Shown: positions 25,060-34,373, numbered from the stretch's first letter. The stretch: DNA of 64,000 nt from Candidatus Gastranaerophilales bacterium (GCA_910587055.1 CAJUKY010000002.1:1-64000), one strand, 5' to 3'. Numbers and translations: made by a program. Notes: generated by a model from the sequence alone, not told the origin.

Positions 25060-25659
25060 ATGTCAATTTTAGATTTTAAATCGGATAATCAAATGCTTTT
25101 TGACCCCGGGTATTCTGCTTCTGTTGCAAGGGTTTCAGGGAATATTGAATATATGTATTCGGCATTTTCTTCCATTCCTTCGGTTAAGCAGAAAAGATTT
25201 CAATTCTCTGTTTTATATCCTAAATTTTTAAAAGCCATAGATTTAAATGCGGCATTTTACCTTGGCTGTATGCTCTGGGGAGTATATTTAAAAAGTAATC
25301 CCGGTAAAGAAATTATAAATAATCCGTGTCTTGATACGGAATTTGATGACGATTCTTTTTATGAGATTGATTTTCTTTATAATTTTATAAAAGAAGGCTT
25401 CAACCGTGACTGTAAATATTATTTGAATAAAACTTGCACCATAAACCCTTTATATTTAAAGATTTTAGAAATTTACAGAGAATTTTTATCCCTAAATAAA
25501 GGTTTTATAAATGTTAAAAAAACGGATGATATTCTTTTGCCTCAAAAACTGAAAAGCCCTGCAGGGAAGGATTTAACCCTTATTTATGACACAATTGTTA
25601 AAGCGGTAAAAGAAGATGATTTGAAGATTTTATTTGAAGTTTCGGATAAGATAATATAA
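25060..25659 (+). CDS. Hypothetical protein
   Basis: This 199-aa soluble, mixed alpha-helical protein is not recognised. It contains FDPGYSASVARVSGNIEYMYSAF near the start and a Cys-bearing middle section (NRDCKYYLNKTCTINP). No clear SD precedes the ATG. It is divergent from the U32 gene across 108 bp and is followed five bases later by a 50-aa ORF. Confidence 0.5.
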   Translation: MSILDFKSDNQMLFDPGYSASVARVSGNIEYMYSAFSSIPSVKQKRFQFSVLYPKFLKAIDLNAAFYLGCMLWGVYLKSNPGKEIINNPCLDTEFDDDSFYEIDFLYNFIKEGFNRDCKYYLNKTCTINPLYLKILEIYREFLSLNKGFINVKKTDDILLPQKLKSPAGKDLTLIYDTIVKAVKEDDLKILFEVSDKII

Positions 25660-25664
25660 TTTTT

Positions 25665-25817
25665 ATGAAAAAACAAAATAAAACTAAAAAATTCACAATT
25701 GATATAAAAAATATGGGTGTTGATATTGATAAAAACGAATACAGGCAAATTGTTTTATCAGCTGAAAACAGACCTGAAACTGCTTTTTTAAAACAGTACA
25801 AAAATAACAAAAAATAG
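25665..25817 (+). CDS. Hypothetical small basic protein
   Basis: This 50-aa lysine-rich ORF (MKKQNKTKKFTIDIKNMGVD, then DIDKNEYRQIVLSAENR) starts five bases after the upstream stop. No strong SD is visible, so expression would depend on coupling. It could be a genuine small protein or chance coding. Moderate support comes only from position and composition. Confidence 0.35.
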   Translation: MKKQNKTKKFTIDIKNMGVDIDKNEYRQIVLSAENRPETAFLKQYKNNKK

Positions 25818-25888
25818 TCTTTACAGACTTGTAAATAATTGTAAAATAATGCTATACTTTGTGTAAAACGACAGTTTGGAGTCTTCAT

Positions 25889-26410
25889 TTGGAAAGCAAA
25901 AAAGAACAATTTGAAAGCTTATCTAAAGAGCTGCTTGGCAGGCTGAATGATGCCAATCGTATGTCAGCGCTTGAATTTCCTTTTGGATATCAGATTTCCG
26001 ATGAAGTTGAAAAGCGGTTTTTTGATAAAGGTTCAAAATTGCGTCTTGTTACAATACGTAATATGATTTTAATTGATAATTCTTTTAAAAAATTTAAAAT
26101 CTTCCCGACCCATGATATTATGCAAACCTACATACAAACTCAAAAAGAACTGCTTTATGATTGGAAAAAGGAGATTGAAGAAGCATACTTAAGTGTGCGC
26201 TCTAAAAAAGATATTGACAGCGAAGAATTTAAAGAACTTAAAAAAACAATCGCAGAAATAGAGCATGATATAAATAAGCTTTCTATGTCTGCAATTAAAG
26301 AAGTGGCAAGCTCAAATGAGGCTAAAATGCTTGATGATGAGTATAACAATATTTCCCATGGCGGGTTTACCGAATTTATTCATAATACCATTACAAATCT
26401 TTTTAAATAA
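25889..26410 (+). CDS. Hypothetical protein with coiled coil
   Basis: This 173-aa soluble, largely helical protein has a probable coiled coil at about residues 80-145. I place the start at the TTG at 25889 because GGAG lies seven bases before it. A longer reading from 25859 lacks an SD. A TATACT (25852-25857) could be the -10 of its own promoter. No family is recognised. Confidence 0.5.
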   Translation: MESKKEQFESLSKELLGRLNDANRMSALEFPFGYQISDEVEKRFFDKGSKLRLVTIRNMILIDNSFKKFKIFPTHDIMQTYIQTQKELLYDWKKEIEEAYLSVRSKKDIDSEEFKELKKTIAEIEHDINKLSMSAIKEVASSNEAKMLDDEYNNISHGGFTEFIHNTITNLFK

Positions 26411-26459
26411 GCTGAATTGATGATTTTCTAACTATTTTTAGAGTTTTTTTAAATTTAAT

Positions 26460-27227
26460 TTATACAAGTTTTATCACCATGCTTATTCTGTTTGTAGTTT
26501 TGTTTTCTTTTCTGTATGAAAAGAAAAATTCGTTATTGCTTGTTGTCTTAAAAGTGCATATATCAATGGTTTTCACCCCTTCTTCTTCCAGCTGGCGGGC
26601 ATTTATTTTTGCCAGATCGGGATAGGCTTTTTCACCTTTAAATTTAAACAATTCACTGCCGTTTGAATTTTTTACCGTCTTTCTCAGCATTTCATAAACT
26701 TCTTTTCCGGTTTCAAAATCCTCCTGCGCAATACAGGGGCCGATTGCAGCCATTATTTTTTCGGGTTTGGAATTGAATTTTTCCTTCATTAATTTTATAC
26801 AGCTTTTGCAAATTTCGCCCGCAGTGCCCCTCCAGCCCGCATGAATACCGGCTGCAATATTATTTTCGGGGTCATATAAAATTATCGGAGTACAGTCTGC
26901 AAAGTTTAAAATTGTTGCACTGCCTGAATTTTGAAGGATTACGCCGTCTGTTTCGCCTTTTAAATCAGGGGTTTTAGCGCAAATTTCAATATTCGTTGTG
27001 TGGGTTTGTTTAATTTCAAATAAATCTTCATTCTTTATTTTAAAATAGTCTAAAATAGCCTTCTTGTTTGAATTTGCAGTATTTATTAAATTTTCTTCTT
27101 TTGTTTTTATAAAACTTTCTTTTGTTGTAAAAAGGTGCTTAAATTTGCCTTCAAACTCTTTAAATATGCTGCTTTTCAGGATTTTTTTATTTTCTGAGCC
27201 ATTTTGTATTATATCAAAATAAAACAT
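26460..27227 (-). CDS. pgeF: Peptidoglycan editing factor PgeF (YfiH, laccase-fold)
   Basis: This 255-aa protein has the Cu-oxidase_4 domain with its His/Cys metal ligands: QTHTTNIEI, NFADCTPIIL and the signature HAGWRGTAGEI. In characterised relatives, PgeF removes misincorporated L-Ser from peptidoglycan precursors, while other family members oxidise polyphenols or process purine nucleosides. It is the third gene of a minus-strand run speE-aroA-pgeF, 39 bp after aroA. The SD GAGGG precedes the ATG. Confidence 0.88.
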   Translation of the reverse strand: MFYFDIIQNGSENKKILKSSIFKEFEGKFKHLFTTKESFIKTKEENLINTANSNKKAILDYFKIKNEDLFEIKQTHTTNIEICAKTPDLKGETDGVILQNSGSATILNFADCTPIILYDPENNIAAGIHAGWRGTAGEICKSCIKLMKEKFNSKPEKIMAAIGPCIAQEDFETGKEVYEMLRKTVKNSNGSELFKFKGEKAYPDLAKINARQLEEEGVKTIDICTFKTTSNNEFFFSYRKENKTTNRISMVIKLV

Positions 27228-27266
27228 CTAAAACCCTCTTAAATGGTGTTTTTTAGTATTCTAAGA

Positions 27267-28580
27267 TTATTTTCTCAAATTTTCAAAAATATTTAAAAAA
27301 TTCGGAAAAGAAGTTTCAACCCACTCAAAACCATTGATTTTGCAGGGTTTTTCGCTAATGAGACCCGCAATATATCCTGTCATTGCAATTCTGTGGTCAT
27401 GATAGCTTTCAACCTCTGTATTCCCTTCGAATAAAGCGTTTCCGCCATTTTTTCCTTCAATTATAAAGCCGTCATCCGTACCTTGAATTTTTGCTCCGAA
27501 TTTTCTTAATTCGCGCTCTACACAGGCAATTCGGTCTGATTCTTTATTTTTTAAATCTCTTGCATCCTTAATAACGGTTACCCCTTTTGCCTGTGTTGCA
27601 AGCAATGCGATAATCGGAATTTCATCAATCAGCCTCGGGATAATATCTCCGCCGATTTCACATCCTTCCATATCGGGTGAATATTTAATTCTGATATCTC
27701 CCGTTTCTTCGTTTGAAACTAAATCGCAATTCAGCACTTCAATATTGGCTTTCATACGTTTCATAACGTCGATAAGCCCTGTACGCGTGGGATTTAAACC
27801 TATATTCTTTATAATAACATCGGAATTTTTAATGATTGCCGCCGCAATCATAATAAAGGCGGCGCTTGAGATATCTCCTGTTACGTTCAAATCCTTTGGT
27901 GTTAAGGATGAATGCCTTGTTGTCACTCCAAAAAGCCCGTCTTTTGTAAATGTTTCAATGTCTGCATCAAAAAATTGAAGCATTTTTTCTGTATGGTTGC
28001 GCGAAAGGTGGGGTTCAAGCACTGTAGTTGTGCCATCAGGAGTCTGCAATCCCGCAAGAAGCAATGCAGACTTAACCTGTGCGGATGCTATGGGGCTTTT
28101 ATATTCAATTCCTTTGAGTTTTCCACGTTCAATGACAAGCGGAGCCTTATTGTCATTGCTTTTTATGTTTGCACCCATAAGGCTTAAGGGTTCGATGATT
28201 CTTTTCATCGGACGCTTTGACAGGCTGACATCCCCTGATAGCGTGCTTTTAAAATTTTGCGCACAAAGCAGTCCCGTCATAAGCCGCATGGTTGTGCCGG
28301 AATTGCCGCAATAAAGCTCTTTTTTGGGTGCCATATAAGCATTTTTGGCGTTCAAGACTACCGTATTTTTATCTAAAAAATTAATTTCGCAGCCCAGCTC
28401 TTTTAAAATTTCAAGCGTAGCAAGGCAATCCGCCCCTGTTAAAAAATTTGAAATCTTAATTTTGCCTTTTGTGAGCGAACCTATTATAAGACTCCTATGA
28501 GACATTGATTTATCAGGCGGAGTCAGGATTTCACCTTTTAACGGTGCTGAAAAGCCTTGTGTTACAATACTTCTACACAT
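27267..28580 (-). CDS. aroA: 3-phosphoshikimate 1-carboxyvinyltransferase AroA
   Basis: This 437-aa EPSP synthase catalyses the sixth step of the shikimate pathway. It has the substrate loop PPDKSMSHRSL, the GNSGTTMRLMTGL signature, SLSKRPMKRI, and the C-terminal DARDLKNKESDRI. Length is typical. Its ATG overlaps the speE stop by 8 bp, so the two are probably translationally coupled. Confidence 0.94.
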   Translation of the reverse strand: MCRSIVTQGFSAPLKGEILTPPDKSMSHRSLIIGSLTKGKIKISNFLTGADCLATLEILKELGCEINFLDKNTVVLNAKNAYMAPKKELYCGNSGTTMRLMTGLLCAQNFKSTLSGDVSLSKRPMKRIIEPLSLMGANIKSNDNKAPLVIERGKLKGIEYKSPIASAQVKSALLLAGLQTPDGTTTVLEPHLSRNHTEKMLQFFDADIETFTKDGLFGVTTRHSSLTPKDLNVTGDISSAAFIMIAAAIIKNSDVIIKNIGLNPTRTGLIDVMKRMKANIEVLNCDLVSNEETGDIRIKYSPDMEGCEIGGDIIPRLIDEIPIIALLATQAKGVTVIKDARDLKNKESDRIACVERELRKFGAKIQGTDDGFIIEGKNGGNALFEGNTEVESYHDHRIAMTGYIAGLISEKPCKINGFEWVETSFPNFLNIFENLRK

Positions 28581-29409
28581 CCTGTGCTATTTTCCTTACA
28601 AAATTCGGAACCTTAAAAACACCTTCGTGCAAATCCGTATTATACAATTTTGAATTTTTTTCGATTTCTTTTGCCCGCTGAATATCCTTAATTACAGGTG
28701 TATCAACGGTTTCAGAGCAAAATGCCCAGCTCCAGTATCCGCCCGGATACGTTGGAATCGGCCCTGCATAAGGCTTTACGTGCTTAAATACCTTATTCAG
28801 CAGTCTGTACATCATCCGCATTTCTTTTGGCTGTGCAAATGGCGATTCTGACTGTGCCACAACGATTCCGCCCTCTCTCAGGCTATTTTTTATGTTTGTA
28901 TAAAATTCATCCGTAAAAAGTCCTTCCCCCGGGCCCATCGGGTCTGTTGAATCGATTAAAACCACGTCATAGCAAGCTTTTTTATCTTTTATATATTCAA
29001 TGGCATCTTCTACATATATTGAAACTCTTTCATCATCAAGCTTTCCGGCAATTGAGGGTAAAAATTTTCTGCTTGCCTCAATAACCAGTCCGTCAATCTC
29101 GCACAGCTCAACGCTTTTTACGGTTTTGTGCCGTAAAACTTCACGTACTGTGCCACCGTCTCCTCCGCCTATGACTAAAACCCGCTCGGGGCAAGGATGT
29201 GAGCATAAAGGAATATGTGATATCATTTCATGATAGAAAAATTCGTCCTCAACTGTTGTCATCATAAGCCCGTCCAAGGTTAAAATATTACCTAATCCTT
29301 TAGAAGAGAGGATTTCCACCTTTTGAAAATCGCTTTGCGCGCTGTATAAAGGTTTTTCATCTGTTTCTATTGCTATTCCGTATCCGTTTGGTGTTATTTC
29401 TTTGTACAT
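28573..29409 (-). CDS. speE: Spermidine synthase SpeE
   Basis: This 278-aa aminopropyltransferase has the signature VLVIGGGDGGTVREVLRH, DDERVSIYVEDAIEYI and IDSTDPMGPGEGLFTDEFY. It transfers the aminopropyl group of decarboxylated SAM to a polyamine. No speD is nearby. The SD GAGGAAT precedes the ATG. It is the first gene of the speE-aroA-pgeF unit. Confidence 0.93.
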   Translation of the reverse strand: MYKEITPNGYGIAIETDEKPLYSAQSDFQKVEILSSKGLGNILTLDGLMMTTVEDEFFYHEMISHIPLCSHPCPERVLVIGGGDGGTVREVLRHKTVKSVELCEIDGLVIEASRKFLPSIAGKLDDERVSIYVEDAIEYIKDKKACYDVVLIDSTDPMGPGEGLFTDEFYTNIKNSLREGGIVVAQSESPFAQPKEMRMMYRLLNKVFKHVKPYAGPIPTYPGGYWSWAFCSETVDTPVIKDIQRAKEIEKNSKLYNTDLHEGVFKVPNFVRKIAQDV

Positions 29410-29558
29410 ATTCCTCTTAAATCCTTTATTTATAATACTTATGTCCGATTTACAAAACTTTACATGATTGTTTTTAAATTTGTAAATTTCACCTAAAGAT
29501 ATTATACAAAAAACTTTATTTTTTGCTATAATTTAGTTGAATTTCAGGAAAATTTTAA

Positions 29559-29831
29559 ATGAGAAACATAATTTTAAAATCGTTTGAAACCTTTATAGCG
29601 CAGCCCCTTTCGCTTCTTAAAAATAAAATTATCAGAATTACTAACCTGAAAAGCGATTTTTTGAGCTCAAATGCAATAAATGTGAGCCTTTTTGATGATA
29701 CTGTGCAAATTGATGTTGTAAACTCCGAACACGCTTATAATCTGCTTTCTGCCGTGGTTTACAAAAGAAAAATGAATGAATTGAGGCAGGTTAAAGTAAA
29801 TGAAAATCAAACAAGCACAATTCTTAATTAG
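29559..29831 (+). CDS. Hypothetical protein upstream of engB
   Basis: This 90-aa protein is not recognised. It shows predicted alternating helix and strand, with no membrane segment. AGGAAAA precedes the ATG. Its 3' end overlaps the engB start by 32 bp in another frame, suggesting the two are co-translated. Confidence 0.5.
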   Translation: MRNIILKSFETFIAQPLSLLKNKIIRITNLKSDFLSSNAINVSLFDDTVQIDVVNSEHAYNLLSAVVYKRKMNELRQVKVNENQTSTILN

Positions 29832-30381
29832 TGCGCCGAATCTGGCTCAATGCCCTTCTCTGGCTCTTAATGAATTTGCACTTCTGGGGCGTTCAAATGT
29901 CGGAAAATCCAGTTTTATAAATTCCCTTGTTAATAATTCTAAACTTGCCAAAACCTCCAATACACCCGGAAAAACACGCCTTATCAATCTTTTTAAAATA
30001 ATTTCCGATAAAGGCGATTTTGTAATTGCGGATTTACCCGGATACGGATATGCAAAAGTATCCAAAACCGAGCAGGAGCGCTGGCAGAAGAGCCTTGAAG
30101 AATATCTTTTAAAGCGTGATATGCTGAAATACTGTATTCAATTTATTGATGCAAGGCATCCTGTTCAAAATAATGATTTTCAAATGTACGACTGGCTTAA
30201 AATCAAGAATATACCCGTGATTGCAGTTTTGAACAAATGTGATTTCGTGTCAAAAAATGAAGTTTTCAAAAAAATAAAAGAAACCGAAAAACTGCTTAAT
30301 ATCCCCGTATATCCTTTTTCTGCAAAGGTTTCAATCTATAAAGACGGAATTATAAAGTTTTTTGAAGAAAATGTTACATAA
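29800..30381 (+). CDS. engB: Ribosome biogenesis GTPase EngB (YsxC/YihA)
   Basis: This 193-aa small GTPase of 50S assembly has the Walker A motif GRSNVGKSSFINSL, switch II DLPGYGYAKV, NKCD for guanine specificity, and the SAK-like FSAKVS at the end. Length is typical for the family. It overlaps the upstream small gene. Confidence 0.93.
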   Translation: MKIKQAQFLISAPNLAQCPSLALNEFALLGRSNVGKSSFINSLVNNSKLAKTSNTPGKTRLINLFKIISDKGDFVIADLPGYGYAKVSKTEQERWQKSLEEYLLKRDMLKYCIQFIDARHPVQNNDFQMYDWLKIKNIPVIAVLNKCDFVSKNEVFKKIKETEKLLNIPVYPFSAKVSIYKDGIIKFFEENVT

Positions 30382-30430
30382 AATTGTATAAAATTTGCCC
30401 TGCCGTGTCTTCAAATGCTAATATTTTCCT

Positions 30431-30673
30431 ATGGAATTTTACAGCCCTGTATCGGATATTTTTGCGGAAAAGAAAGAGCTTGGTTCTATAATCAGGCAGG
30501 CAAAGGGCGCCCAGCTCAGCTATTCTTTAAAAAAAATTAATGAGTTTAATTTTTTTGATGAAGTTTTAGATGAAACAATGCCTGACGATACACCTGAAAT
30601 TCTTCTGAAAAAACGCCGTGACGGCAATTCTGAAGCTTTAAATAATTATAAAAATGGACAAAAAAGAGTTTAG
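30431..30673 (+). CDS. Hypothetical small protein upstream of the DUF2344 gene
   Basis: This 80-aa charged protein is not recognised. It overlaps the next gene by 20 bp in a different frame. Its start lacks an obvious SD. The radical SAM partner that often precedes DUF2344 proteins is not represented here, since no CxxxCxxC is present. Confidence 0.4.
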   Translation: MEFYSPVSDIFAEKKELGSIIRQAKGAQLSYSLKKINEFNFFDEVLDETMPDDTPEILLKKRRDGNSEALNNYKNGQKRV

Positions 30674-31367
30674 ATATCAGCTAAAATTAACAAAACTTAA
30701 TGAACTAAAATTTTTATCCCACCTTGACTGGCAAAATTTAATTTTAAAGTCCTTGAGGCGTACAGGGGTTGCATTTGCGCTAACGGAAGGATTTAATAAG
30801 GTTCCAAAAATCTCGTTTTCTCCGGCGCTCCCTATTTTTATTGAATCTGAGTGCGAGCTGGTTAATTTTGTTACGCTTTCGCCGCTTGATAATGATTTTA
30901 TTGAAAAATTTCATAATTCCACTTCTAAGAATTTAAAAATATTAAATATTATGGAATTACCGGATGACGGCAGGCGCATGCCCTCTCTTGATACTATGAT
31001 GCAATGGGCGCGCTATAAGGCTTCTTTGCCCCCGGGGAATGTGGTGAACAAAACGTTGGGTATTTTAAATTTTGAAGATTTAAGATATACTGTAGAAAAA
31101 TGTTTATCTTCCAATGATTTATTCATAGAGAAGAAAACAAAAAAAGGTATAACAAAACAAATCAATTACAGGAATTCAATTAAAGATGCCAAAATTATCG
31201 GTGGCAATTTTGAATTTATTCTAAAAACTGGGCAGAACAGTGACTTGCCCGCGTTTCGTGCTGATGAGTTTTTGAAATATCTTGCCTGTGCGGCAAAAAA
31301 GGATGATTTAATTTTTGATATTAAAAGGCTGTCATTTTTTGATGAGAATATGACAGAAATCAAATAA
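30654..31367 (+). CDS. TIGR03936/DUF2344 family protein
   Basis: This 237-aa protein has the family features YQLKLTKLNELKFLSHLDWQNLILKSLRRTGV (split motif), the GFNKVPKISFSPALPIF segment and the central DGRRMPSLDTM. In many genomes it is fused or adjacent to a TIGR03960 radical SAM protein and lies near rne/rng. The RNase E/G gene is next, 20 bp on, which agrees. Function is undetermined. Confidence 0.8.
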   Translation: MDKKEFRYQLKLTKLNELKFLSHLDWQNLILKSLRRTGVAFALTEGFNKVPKISFSPALPIFIESECELVNFVTLSPLDNDFIEKFHNSTSKNLKILNIMELPDDGRRMPSLDTMMQWARYKASLPPGNVVNKTLGILNFEDLRYTVEKCLSSNDLFIEKKTKKGITKQINYRNSIKDAKIIGGNFEFILKTGQNSDLPAFRADEFLKYLACAAKKDDLIFDIKRLSFFDENMTEIK

Positions 31368-31387
31368 GGATTTAAAGGAAGAAATTT

Positions 31388-33313
31388 ATGGCAAAAAAAA
31401 TTGTAATATCTGAAAAAGATAATATCGGTGCTGTTCTTGAGGATAATAAAGTCAGCGAATTTTTTGTATCAAAGGGAGATGTGCTTTTAGGAGATGTTTA
31501 TTTATCTGTTGTGGATAATATTCTCCCTTCAATTGATGCGGCGTTTGTAGATGTCGGAATGCCTGATAAAATGGGTTTTATCCATACTGATGATATTATT
31601 GGAAAAGGTACCTTAAAAGAAAAAGTAAAACCCAAGCAAAAATTAATAGTTCAGGTTATAAAAGAACCCACCGGTCATAAAGGCCCGAGAGTAACAACAG
31701 CACTTAGTCTTCCGGGAAGATTTCTTGTGCTTTTACCCGATGAAAAAGGGGTAAATGTTTCAAGGAAAATTGTTTCAAGCAAAGAAAGAGCAAGGCTTAA
31801 ATCGATTGTAAGCCTTTTAAAGCCTGTTGGTGTCGGTGTTATAGTAAGAACAGAGGCCGAAGGGCAGTCTGAAGCTGAAATTCAGGAAGATTTAGAAATT
31901 CTTCTGGAAAAGTGGAATTCCATAGTAAATGCGGCTGATACTGCAAATCCGCCCTGTCTGCTTCATAGGGATCAGGAATTATTATATAAGGTTATCCGCG
32001 AAGCTTGTACGGAAGATGTGGATGAAATTATTGTGGATACCGCTTTTGCGCTTCATCGCACAACGCAGTTATTGCAGCACTGGAATATGAAGGTAAAAGT
32101 ATCTATGCATAAAGGTACCGAGCCTCTGCTTGTTGCAACAGGTATTAATAAAGAAATTCAAAATGCACTTCAAACCAAAGTAAACCTTCCTCTGGGCGGG
32201 TATTTATTTATTCAGCAGACAGAAGCTTTAACTGTTGTGGATGTTAACTCCGGCAAATTTACAAGCTCATCTTCTCAGGCTGAAACTATTTTAAAAACAA
32301 ATCTTGAGGCGGCGGATGAAATTGCCCGCCAGCTTAAGCTTAGAAACATAGGCGGTATGGTTATTGTAGACTTTATTGATATGATAACCCGCGTGGATAA
32401 ATTAAAAGTTCTTGAATATTTTGAACTTGCACTTGAAAAAGATAAAGCAAAACCGCAAATCGGCCAACTGTCTGATCTGGGACTTGTTGAATTAACCCGT
32501 CACAGACAGGGGCAGAGCCTCTCTGAAATTTTCACAAAAAAATGCGACAAATGTCAGGGGCAAGGCTTTATTATTGAAGATATGAAGTTTTTAAGCTCTA
32601 ATGCTCAGGGTGAAATAAGGGCAAAAATTAATAAAATTAAAGGCCCGTTTGGCGGCGGCCAGTTTAGCGGCGGCCCAAATCAAAATAATCAAAATAATCA
32701 AAATAATCAAAATAACCGCGGCGATAACAATGAAAACAGGCAGAGAGAAAATTCTCAAGGCGGGCAAAATAATAACGGGCAGAACCGTAATAATTTTAAA
32801 AACAAAAAGCGTTTCAACAGAAATGAAAATCAGCAGAATCATTCTGATGTAAAAGAAAATCAAACGCAAAATTCCGAAATTGAAAATACTAAAAATGTTC
32901 AAAATGTTGAAATTTCTAAAGAACCCGCAAAAGAAAACAACAAACCTGAAATTAAAAATAACGCAGAAGAGCTTGTAAATAATATTGTGGACAGTATTTT
33001 TGAAGATACTAAATCTGATGCCAAAAAAGAACAGCAGACTGAAGAAAAGCCTAAAAAAGTTTCAAGAAAAACTAAAAAAACAATGAAAAAACTTGAAGCG
33101 GAGGCAAATAACGAAGCTGCCCCAAGTGTTCAAAAGGAAGAACAAAAAGCAGACAGTAAAGAATCTAAAGCGGTTCAAGCTCCAGAAATCCCTGAAGAAA
33201 AACCCAAAAAAAGAGGAAGAAAACCTTCTGCTAAGGCAGCAACAGCTTCTGCAGGAACTGCAAAGAAGACTTCAAAGGCAAAAGCTGCTTCCAAAGAAGA
33301 AACAAAGGAGTAG
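31388..33313 (+). CDS. Ribonuclease E/G family endoribonuclease
   Basis: This 641-aa enzyme has an N-terminal S1 domain (GDVYLSVVDNILPSIDAAFVDVG). The catalytic core has VDVNSG and the Mg-binding GGMVIVDFIDM, and a zinc-link-like CDKCQGQG lies near residue 395. The catalytic part ends by about residue 420. The remaining roughly 220 residues are disordered, Asn/Gln-rich, then Lys/Glu/Ala-rich, and could scaffold partners as in RNase E. A 9-bp tandem repeat encodes part of this tail. The SD is AAGGAAG. Confidence 0.9.
   Translation: MAKKIVISEKDNIGAVLEDNKVSEFFVSKGDVLLGDVYLSVVDNILPSIDAAFVDVGMPDKMGFIHTDDIIGKGTLKEKVKPKQKLIVQVIKEPTGHKGPRVTTALSLPGRFLVLLPDEKGVNVSRKIVSSKERARLKSIVSLLKPVGVGVIVRTEAEGQSEAEIQEDLEILLEKWNSIVNAADTANPPCLLHRDQELLYKVIREACTEDVDEIIVDTAFALHRTTQLLQHWNMKVKVSMHKGTEPLLVATGINKEIQNALQTKVNLPLGGYLFIQQTEALTVVDVNSGKFTSSSSQAETILKTNLEAADEIARQLKLRNIGGMVIVDFIDMITRVDKLKVLEYFELALEKDKAKPQIGQLSDLGLVELTRHRQGQSLSEIFTKKCDKCQGQGFIIEDMKFLSSNAQGEIRAKINKIKGPFGGGQFSGGPNQNNQNNQNNQNNRGDNNENRQRENSQGGQNNNGQNRNNFKNKKRFNRNENQQNHSDVKENQTQNSEIENTKNVQNVEISKEPAKENNKPEIKNNAEELVNNIVDSIFEDTKSDAKKEQQTEEKPKKVSRKTKKTMKKLEAEANNEAAPSVQKEEQKADSKESKAVQAPEIPEEKPKKRGRKPSAKAATASAGTAKKTSKAKAASKEETKE
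32678..32713 (+). repeat. Four tandem AATCAAAAT units in the RNase E/G tail
   Basis: Four perfect 9-bp units (32678-32686, -32695, -32704, -32713) encode repeated Gln-Asn-Asn. The unit length keeps frame, so copy number could vary without frameshift. Confidence 0.8.
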
Positions 33314-33316
33314 AAT

Positions 33317-33874
33317 ATGAAAATTTACAGCACCGTTTTGCGGTTGTTAATTATTTTTACAATATTTTTTAGCTTGAATTCGCTTGTTTTTGCTGAAAAT
33401 CCGCCGATACCCTCGCAGATTGATATTCAAAGAGAAAGTAATATTGATGCTTCAAAAAAAATTCAATTAAAGGCGCCTGTGGAACAGGAATTAACAGAAG
33501 AAGAAAAATTGCAGGCTGAAAAAGAAGCTAAAATTAAAGATGAACTTAACGAAGAGCAGAAACAGCTTGGCGAAGCAATGCCTTTGCATGTGGAAGACAG
33601 TGATTTTGACCCTAATGCAAATGAGGAGCTTACAAAAGATGTAATCCCGAATACCGGAAGTGAACTTATCAAGCTAATCTCTATGTTTGCAAGAGTAATG
33701 CTCGGTGTTATTGTTGCAACGGGTATTATTTATTTTCTGCTTCTTTGTACAAGAAACTATTTTCACCCCAAACTTCCCAAAAGAAGCGAAGAGGATTTTG
33801 ATATAAGAGATTTAAATTCTCCAAAAACAACGGATGAAGCACTGAGGTCATTTTTAGACAGAACAGGCGAATAA
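33317..33874 (+). CDS. Hypothetical envelope protein with signal peptide and membrane helix
   Basis: This 185-aa protein has an N-terminal signal-type segment (about 8-26, ending FSLNSLVFAENPP) and a charged, coiled-coil-prone middle (TEEEKLQAEKEAKIKDEL). A second membrane helix lies at about 123-145 (ISMFARVMLGVIVATGIIYFLLL). It begins three bases after the RNase E/G stop. The layout loosely recalls FliO-type proteins, but that is not established. Confidence 0.55.
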   Translation: MKIYSTVLRLLIIFTIFFSLNSLVFAENPPIPSQIDIQRESNIDASKKIQLKAPVEQELTEEEKLQAEKEAKIKDELNEEQKQLGEAMPLHVEDSDFDPNANEELTKDVIPNTGSELIKLISMFARVMLGVIVATGIIYFLLLCTRNYFHPKLPKRSEEDFDIRDLNSPKTTDEALRSFLDRTGE

Positions 33875-33903
33875 CGGGGCAGCGGCGCTGTATAAAATAT
33901 TTA

Positions 33904-33932
33904 AAAAGCAGGCTTTAATTATGCCTGCTTTT
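33904..33932. terminator. Bidirectional terminator
   Basis: The stem AAAAGCAGGC/GCCTGCTTTT (33904-33913 with 33923-33932) lies between convergent genes. It has A- and T-runs on both flanks, so it can serve both strands. Confidence 0.8.
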
Positions 33933-33934
33933 AG

Positions 33935-34234
33935 TTATGCAATAAGGCTTTGGGGCTGAATTTGCGCTTGCGCCTGAATTAATTTTATATCCGGTTTTCC
34001 CTGTTTTTTAAGAAGAACTTTTATAATTTTTGGCATCTGGCACACAAAAGAATAATGTCCTCTGCTTATTGAACATTTTTTACAGTCGCAATGCAGGCAG
34101 TAGCATTCATATGCCTGCAGTGTCCAGTTTTGTACAATTGAATCGGATATTTCGCCGTTAGTCTGGGGTAAAAATATCTCGCTGCCTTTAAAATCGTTTC
34201 TGAATTCTTTTTTCAGACCTGAATTTCTAAACAT
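33935..34234 (-). CDS. Hypothetical Cys-rich protein, probably metal-binding
   Basis: This 99-aa protein has the cluster CYCLHCDCKKCSI followed by a further Cys (SFVCQMPKI), which suggests zinc or Fe-S binding. The segment after it (CQMPKIIKVLLKKQGKPDI) looks helical. I start at the ATG at 34234 because AAGGTG precedes it. An upstream in-frame ATG at 34264 would add ten Cys/Arg-rich residues. Function is unknown. Confidence 0.55.
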   Translation of the reverse strand: MFRNSGLKKEFRNDFKGSEIFLPQTNGEISDSIVQNWTLQAYECYCLHCDCKKCSISRGHYSFVCQMPKIIKVLLKKQGKPDIKLIQAQAQIQPQSLIA

Positions 34235-34373
34235 AATACACCTTGCCCGACACCTTTTACACAAAAACCTATTATCATTTTAGCACCCCGTTTTTACCTT
34301 TTTTATCCGTTAAACAGTTTACTTTTTTCATATTTCTTAAAATTTTTATTTTTTAAATTATTTATGCTAATAT

